Shown: positions 5,289 through 9,833 of the stretch, in pieces
Layout: each line of letters begins with the position of its first letter
Numbering within the stretch: position 1 is the stretch's first letter
Origin: Balneolales bacterium
Lineage (GTDB): Bacteria; Bacteroidota; Rhodothermia; Balneolales; Balneolaceae
Length of the DNA: 9,833 bases
Direction: 5' to 3'
Assembly: GCA_030830725.1 (NCBI GenBank)
Contig: JAURMN010000029.1
Coordinates: 1-9,833, forward strand
Program-made: the position numbers and the translations under genes
The notes under the pieces: generated by a model
What the model was told of the DNA's origin: nothing
The model's input: only the letters and a program-made list of their open reading frames with translations
Database searches by the model: none

Positions 5289-8216
5289 TTAGTTCAAGAG
5301 TTGATCGAACGTGAGAGATATGTAATAGATCGATCCAATCAGCGGGTTAGCTAGAGAGGTGGTGTAACGCTCGTTCAGAATATTGGTTCCACCGAACTTA
5401 ACAATGGTATTCTGAGCAGGAAGTTTGAAACTGACTTGTGCATCCAATGATCCGTAATCAGGAACTATCCCGCGACCAATTGAAGATTCCCAGAGATAGG
5501 CATCCTGCCAACGATAGACCATATTAAAGCCCAAATTTTCTGTAACATTACGATTTTGGAATCGGATGTTATAACGCCATTTTGGAGTGTTATAACTGGC
5601 GTTAAACCCTTGTTCCAAGAGGTCATCTTGAGAGATTAGCTCATTGTAGGAGACATTACCTCCGAGGCTGTATCCATCGAAAAGCGCCATATCGGCTGTC
5701 ACCGCAAATCCTTGAGAGTCCACATTACCATCGGCATTGATATCAAAACCGTACGATTGAGTACGGAAGGATCCGTTTGTTACAGGGTCAATTCCAGTTA
5801 AGATCCCTGCACGCCATGCCTGGCCATCCACACTATAGCCTGCACCTGGTTCATTACGCAACCCATTAGGAACTCCCTGGGTAAAGGTCACTTCTGCAAT
5901 GAAATTGGTATAACGGCTGAAGTAATAATATGCATCAAGATAGAGTCTGTTACCAATCAGTGTTTTGTATCCAATTTCGTAGGAACTGATCTTCTCAGGC
6001 TGGAACTCGTTGAAACGGAATGGTTGCAGAGCTGCAGTAGCCGCCGCAATGCTCCCACCTCCAGCAAGAATTGCACGTCCAGCGGCAACACTTTCAGCCG
6101 TGTAGACCGTATTGGTTTCGAAGTTGTAGCGATCAACTAACGCTGGGTTACTACCGATCAAACGACGAGAAACCACATCCAAGTCAATGAACTGATCTTG
6201 AGTGGATGGAATTCGAAAACCCGTTTGGTAGGAAAACCGGAAGTTGTGATCTTCTGCCACTGTAAAGACTGCAGAAGCTCGTGGTGAGAACTGGCCTTTA
6301 AAGTATTCATTCTTGTCATAACGCAACGCAGTAGATAACGAAAGTTTTCCGTCTAAGAGACTCTTTCCTAATTGAACATAAGTTCCCCACTCATCGATAT
6401 CATACTCTTCTCCGTTATCCTGAAGGGCGAATAGTGTTCCCTCAGAGTTCAAGGAATAGCGGCGAAGATTCGCCCCCATAATTACTTCAAGCTTAGAAGG
6501 GTCAATCAGATTACTCAAGTTGTAAAGCCCTTCAAAGTGAAAGAGATCAGATTTATCAAGAAACTTTGCACCCCCTTGTGAGATCGGAATTCCACGAAGA
6601 CGGTTATACAGTTCCATAAATTCTGGACTTTTTGCCGCAGGCTGTAGTTCGTCTGCGTATACGCGAGCAGCAGCGTGAGCCTGTTCAACTGTTGCCCCAT
6701 TCACACGTGCACCAGCAAACGCAGTCAGATAGGGTGATAGGTATGTTTGCTGATTGATCAAGGAAGCCACAGTATTAGCTGCGTAGGTGTCACCCGAGTT
6801 TTCCTGAGTCGTGTAGGCACGGAGGAAGAAATTTGGATTACGTAGTTCCAACTTAGCCGTCCAAATGTTAAAATCATCCAATACGAAACGGTCATTTGCA
6901 GTATAAACTGTGCTGCCATAACCCGTATTGAATTGTCCGATTAACTCGAGATAATCATTGAGTCGATAATGGAGAGCTGTTCCTAGCTTGATACTCTCGG
7001 TTGTATTATCCACAAAATCGACCTCACGATAGCCCTTTGGAGTGAAGGCTCCTGCTAATCCATCTGGCAGCAGTGAGCGAATTCCAGCCAGCGATGTATT
7101 CCCGGAGGCAATTCCGATGTCAGCAATCATACCGACAGTGATCAAGAAATCGCCATAGGTATTTAAACCATCATAAATACGTGGAAGTACCGCATCTTCA
7201 CGAGAGGTAGCTCCACGCTCTAGCAGGCTACTTTGGTCGCGATAATCTTCGCCAACAAAATCTTGTGCTGTGAGATAGGAGCCTGTTAATTTGATTGCAA
7301 AACGATCGTTGAACGCCTTTGCATAGCGGAATTCATATTTCTCATAAAGAGATGGATCCTCATAATCGCTGTCAAGATGGTTGACGCCATCCTGTAGCGT
7401 GAAAGAGAGTCCCTGATAATCAAAAGGACTCTTGGAATTCAATAGGAGGATTCCGTTGATCGCATTTGGACCATACAAAGCAGATGCCGCACCTGGAATC
7501 AATTCCGCAGTTTCAAGATCGAGATCGGTGATCCCAACGATGTTTCCAACGGAGAAATTCAAACCAGGAGCCTGATTATCAATCCCATCAATCAATTGGA
7601 CGAAACGGGTATTTCCGTTCGCATTAAATCCGCGAGTGTTTACTGAGCGGAAGGTAAGCGATTGTGTACTGAAATCAACCCCTTTAAGATTTGAAAGGGC
7701 TTCATAGAAACTTGTAGAGGCCGTTTCACGAATAGTCAGGAGATCCATCTTTTCAATGGCAACCGGTGCCTGTAAGATGCTTTGCTCTACGCGAGAAGCC
7801 GAAACTACCACATCAGATCCAAAAATCGTCTGGGTTTCCATTTCAATCACCAGATCCGAAACCACTGGATCTGAAATCACAACCTCCTGTGTCTGAAAAC
7901 CAATGATTGAGATAATCAAGGTTACTGGTGGGTTATCGCGTAACTCTAAACGAAATTCTCCATTTGCGTTTGTAGAGGTTCCTATCACCTTCCCTTTTAC
8001 CATAATATTCACACCAACTAACGTCTCTCCGGATTCTGCGTCAACAACTCGACCAGAAACGGTAGTGGCTTCTTGAGACATACCTATGTCATTCACAAGC
8101 GTTACGCTGCTTGCGAATGCAGGGGAACCTGTAAAGGTCGCCACAATCAACAGAGCAAGGAATACCATCAGAATGGTCAAAAGCTCATTCTGAATTCGTC
8201 TTTTTGAAAAGTTCAT
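5289..8216 (-). CDS. TonB-dependent outer membrane receptor with N-terminal carboxypeptidase-regulatory-like domain
   Basis: A 975-residue outer-membrane beta-barrel importer powered by TonB/ExbBD. Order of parts: basic N-region and hydrophobic signal peptide with cleavage likely after AFA (36); a carboxypeptidase-regulatory-like beta-sandwich (about 52-130, 'VSGRVVDAESGETLVGVNIMV' type sequence); a TonB-box-like DVVVSA (135-140); a plug domain (about 145-262) with RGFNANGNTRFVQLIDG and PGAASALYGPNAINGILLL; then the barrel to the end, finishing in 'YYISLTFDQLLN'. The last residue is Asn, not the aromatic common at barrel C-termini. No SusD-like gene follows, so this is not a standard SusCD pair. 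The partner is an SGNH-family lipoprotein 33 nt downstream, suggesting uptake of a product of ester hydrolysis at the cell surface (inference). No Shine-Dalgarno sequence precedes the ATG at 8216. Confidence 0.93.
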   Translation of the reverse strand: MNFSKRRIQNELLTILMVFLALLIVATFTGSPAFASSVTLVNDIGMSQEATTVSGRVVDAESGETLVGVNIMVKGKVIGTSTNANGEFRLELRDNPPVTLIISIIGFQTQEVVISDPVVSDLVIEMETQTIFGSDVVVSASRVEQSILQAPVAIEKMDLLTIRETASTSFYEALSNLKGVDFSTQSLTFRSVNTRGFNANGNTRFVQLIDGIDNQAPGLNFSVGNIVGITDLDLETAELIPGAASALYGPNAINGILLLNSKSPFDYQGLSFTLQDGVNHLDSDYEDPSLYEKYEFRYAKAFNDRFAIKLTGSYLTAQDFVGEDYRDQSSLLERGATSREDAVLPRIYDGLNTYGDFLITVGMIADIGIASGNTSLAGIRSLLPDGLAGAFTPKGYREVDFVDNTTESIKLGTALHYRLNDYLELIGQFNTGYGSTVYTANDRFVLDDFNIWTAKLELRNPNFFLRAYTTQENSGDTYAANTVASLINQQTYLSPYLTAFAGARVNGATVEQAHAAARVYADELQPAAKSPEFMELYNRLRGIPISQGGAKFLDKSDLFHFEGLYNLSNLIDPSKLEVIMGANLRRYSLNSEGTLFALQDNGEEYDIDEWGTYVQLGKSLLDGKLSLSTALRYDKNEYFKGQFSPRASAVFTVAEDHNFRFSYQTGFRIPSTQDQFIDLDVVSRRLIGSNPALVDRYNFETNTVYTAESVAAGRAILAGGGSIAAATAALQPFRFNEFQPEKISSYEIGYKTLIGNRLYLDAYYYFSRYTNFIAEVTFTQGVPNGLRNEPGAGYSVDGQAWRAGILTGIDPVTNGSFRTQSYGFDINADGNVDSQGFAVTADMALFDGYSLGGNVSYNELISQDDLLEQGFNASYNTPKWRYNIRFQNRNVTENLGFNMVYRWQDAYLWESSIGRGIVPDYGSLDAQVSFKLPAQNTIVKFGGTNILNERYTTSLANPLIGSIYYISLTFDQLLN

Positions 8217-8386
8217 ACGAGATCAGGTTTAATTTGTGTGGTGAGAATCTTGGATAAGATGACTGGTTTTCAGATGAAAAAATCCAGGTTGGCTTCAACA
8301 GATTGAGTAGAGAAATGCATGCTTGAGTGTCTGTGTTGAGAGCGAGTGATTGTAATGCATCAGGTAATGTTAAGAAATCATTGCGT

Positions 8387-8448
8387 AAATAAACATAGCT
8401 TTTACGAAATAAACAAGCGCTTCCATAGGCTTATCCCTAACATAAACA
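8387..8448. promoter_or_regulatory. Regulatory-looking segment before the receptor gene: repeated AAATAAACA boxes and a LacI-like palindrome
   Basis: The 267-nt gap 8217-8483 has no gene. In it AAATAAACA occurs at 8387-8395 and again exactly 20 bp on at 8407-8415, with a shorter ATAAACA at 8442-8448. Between them an 8-bp palindrome AAGCGCTT (8415-8422) is centred on CG, and its minus-strand context at 8426-8410 resembles LacI-family/cre-type operators. A TATGTTTA at 8397-8390 (minus) resembles the -7 element and could be the receptor promoter, leaving a leader of about 170 nt. Each element alone is weak; their clustering is what supports the call. Confidence 0.3.
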
Positions 8449-8463
8449 TGGGGATCAACCCCA
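8449..8463 (-). terminator. Weak hairpin downstream of the TesA-like gene
   Basis: TGGGG (8449-8453) pairs with CCCCA (8459-8463) around a 5-nt loop, starting about 20 bases after the stop of the esterase gene. The following minus-strand sequence is T-rich but interrupted (TGTTTATGTT), so termination is likely partial. Some read-through into the receptor gene is possible. Confidence 0.35.
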
Positions 8464-8483
8464 ATAATTTAAGAGTTCTTCCT

Positions 8484-9146
8484 TTATCGACTTAATTTCT
8501 GCAAGATGAGAGGCTCCAAATACGGCCAGAGATTTTCAGCGATAATTTCATGTCCTTCTTCGGTAGGATGAATTCCATCGGCCTGATTAAGTTCACCAAT
8601 ACCGCCAACCTCATCCAGAATAAATGGCATCAGCGATACCCCGGTCGCCTCAGCCAAACGAGCATAGATTTTCCGAAATTCAGAGGTGTAATTAGGCCCC
8701 ATATTTGGTGGAGCCTCCATGCCGGTAAGCAGAATCAGGGTGGTTGGCGATTCTTTTTGCACCTGAGTGATGATACTTTTTAAATTCTCATACGTTGCTG
8801 TCGGTAAAACCCCCCTTAGTGCATCATTTCCGCCAAGTTCTAAGACAAAAATGTCTATTGGACGTCTCAGAATCCACCCTACTCTGGCTCGCCCTCCTGC
8901 ACTTGTTTCACCACTAAGTCCTGCATTCACTACGTCGACGGGAAACTTTAGGGAGTCTGCTTTTTTTTGGATCAGCGCCGGGAAAGCATTTTTCTGATCC
9001 AGACCATATCCTGCCGTAATGGAATCTCCAAATATCACAATGGTTACAGGTTCTTCCACATTTTTACCATCGGAACTAGAAACCACTGGGTAACTTTTCG
9101 CTTGGACCATTGTAAACACCATCACCATCAAAAACGTATGTAGCAT
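8484..9146 (-). CDS. tesA: TesA-type SGNH esterase / lysophospholipase (acyl-CoA thioesterase I family), exported
   Basis: A 220-residue compact SGNH hydrolase with a hydrophobic N-terminus (1-16, signal-peptide-like though without a strong basic N-region), so periplasmic by analogy with E. coli TesA. Block I is FGDSITAGYGL with S42 as nucleophile, block II NAGLSGETSAGG with G79, block III LELGGNDALRG with N107 and D108, and block V QADGIHPTEEG with D190 and H193. The oxyanion and catalytic residues are all present. TesA enzymes hydrolyse thioesters, aryl esters and lysophospholipids; the true substrate here is not visible. It stands head to head with the ABC ATPase gene 151 bp away, as tesA does with ybbA in E. 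coli. Transcription continues toward the receptor gene, with a 267-nt gap. No ribosome binding site is clear; the ATG at 9146 is the only Met start near the signal peptide. Confidence 0.9.
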   Translation of the reverse strand: MLHTFLMVMVFTMVQAKSYPVVSSSDGKNVEEPVTIVIFGDSITAGYGLDQKNAFPALIQKKADSLKFPVDVVNAGLSGETSAGGRARVGWILRRPIDIFVLELGGNDALRGVLPTATYENLKSIITQVQKESPTTLILLTGMEAPPNMGPNYTSEFRKIYARLAEATGVSLMPFILDEVGGIGELNQADGIHPTEEGHEIIAENLWPYLEPLILQKLSR

Positions 9147-9226
9147 TGAATTTTCTTGATTTAGAAGATCAGATACCCCTAGAACGGGTGATTCGCATAA
9201 AAGATTCTCTTTGCAATGAACGTAAA

Positions 9227-9251
9227 ATCCTTGTTTTGCCGTTTCAAGGAT
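9227..9251. repeat. Inverted repeat in the divergent tesA/ybbA intergenic region
   Basis: ATCCTTG (9227-9233) and CAAGGAT (9245-9251) are exact reverse complements around an 11-nt spacer. It lies 47-71 bases before the ABC ATPase start and 81-105 before the esterase start, where both promoters should be. It could be an operator for a dimeric regulator or an RNA hairpin in one leader. No exact TAnnTTTG is found in the 151-bp gap on either strand. Confidence 0.4.
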
Positions 9252-9297
9252 AGTAAATCATCAAACAAAATATAAGACAAGAAGACTCGACTCGTCT

Positions 9298-9833
9298 ATG
9301 AATCAGCACCCGATTATACCTTTACTTGAAGTAGACCAGCTTACGAAGACTTATCGATCCGGAAGCCGGGAGCTTCAAGTGCTCAAAGGCATTTCCTTTT
9401 CCATTGAATCCGGAAGTACGACTGCGATTGTAGGACCTTCTGGAAGTGGTAAAACCACACTTCTTGGCCTGCTTGCTGGATTAGACAGACCCACTACAGG
9501 CCGCGTTACTATTGACGGGCAGCGTTTGACCGATAAGAGTGAGGATCAACTGGCCGATATCCGGAACCACCTCATTGGGTTTGTTTTTCAAAGCTTTCAA
9601 CTAATTCCAACGCTTACTGCTTTGGAGAATGTGATGGTTCCGCTGGAATTGCGAGGAGAACGCACGGAAGAAGTGGAGCAAAGAGCGCTCGAATTGCTAC
9701 ATCGTGTTGGCTTAGGTAACCGTACGGATCACTATCCCACCCAATTATCTGGTGGAGAGCAACAACGCGTCGGGATTGCACGTGGGTTTATTCACCAACC
9801 CAAAATCCTGTTTGCGGATGAACCGACGGGAAA
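9298..9833 (+). CDS. ybbA: ABC transporter ATP-binding protein, YbbA/LolD type (3' end cut off)
   Basis: An open frame of 178 codons runs from the ATG at 9298 off the window end. The protein shows Walker A GPSGSGKT (46-53), the Q-loop glutamine Q98 in FVFQSFQLIPTLTALENV, the signature LSGGEQQR (150-157) and Walker B ILFADEP (170-176) with catalytic E175. The 'RSGSRELQVLKGISFSI' start and the 'SFQLIPTLTALENVMVPLELRG' segment are typical of the MacB/LolD/YbbA group, which energise FtsX-like permeases in lipoprotein release or membrane stress functions rather than nutrient import. Divergent pairing with tesA favours YbbA; a YbbP-like permease should follow just outside the window. About 45-50 residues (H-loop and end) are missing because of the window edge, not mutation. 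Confidence 0.93.
   Translation, partial: MNQHPIIPLLEVDQLTKTYRSGSRELQVLKGISFSIESGSTTAIVGPSGSGKTTLLGLLAGLDRPTTGRVTIDGQRLTDKSEDQLADIRNHLIGFVFQSFQLIPTLTALENVMVPLELRGERTEEVEQRALELLHRVGLGNRTDHYPTQLSGGEQQRVGIARGFIHQPKILFADEPTG

Noticed and set aside
8961..8968. T8 run (A8 in coding sense) in the TesA-like gene as a programmed frameshift site
   Set aside because: The family blocks continue in one frame on both sides, so no frameshift is needed to make the full protein.
8550..8997. Two overlapping plus-strand frames antisense to the TesA-like gene
   Set aside because: The opposite strand has all four SGNH blocks in order; these peptides show no family pattern.

Overview
The window reads as a chromosomal segment from a Gram-negative member of the Bacteroidota/Balneolota/Rhodothermota group. 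This is inferred from gene style, not from a search. The signs are a TonB-dependent receptor with an N-terminal carboxypeptidase-regulatory-like domain, a paired outer-membrane-type lipoprotein, a FolE with the Bacteroidetes-like 'HLCVSTRGIKDD' C-terminal block, mostly absent Shine-Dalgarno sequences, and a TAnnTTTG-type -7 element. Base composition is moderate, a little under half GC by eye. No rRNA, tRNA, IS element, integrase or CRISPR array was seen, and no gene-free stretch exceeds 300 bases.

Layout from left to right. (1) 1-665, minus strand: a possible metal-handling unit. A four-helix MerC-like membrane protein with a histidine-rich tail is followed by a ribbon-helix-helix regulator cut by the window edge. 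Upstream lies a perfect 9-2-9 palindrome plus a third half-site, overlapping the likely promoter. (2) 767-3439, minus strand: a tight housekeeping operon folE-cysS-yidD, with an 11-nt gap and a 32-bp overlap and a good promoter element ahead of folE. (3) 3582-8216, minus strand: a TonB-dependent receptor followed 33 nt later by a large SGNH-fold lipoprotein hydrolase, closed by a strong UUCG-loop terminator. (4) 8484-9833: a TesA-type esterase/thioesterase (minus) divergent from a YbbA/LolD-type ABC ATPase (plus, cut by the window end). This tesA/ybbA head-to-head arrangement is known from Proteobacteria.

How the parts may work together. FolE starts folate/pterin synthesis, CysS charges tRNA-Cys and YidD assists membrane protein insertion. 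The receptor and lipoprotein form a plausible cell-surface module, in which an esterase acts on an acylated or esterified molecule and the receptor imports a product; the substrate is unknown. The MerC-like protein, regulator and operator array look like a self-controlled metal-responsive unit. The best candidates for something undescribed are that regulator/operator/His-tail unit and the receptor plus large-insert SGNH lipoprotein pair.
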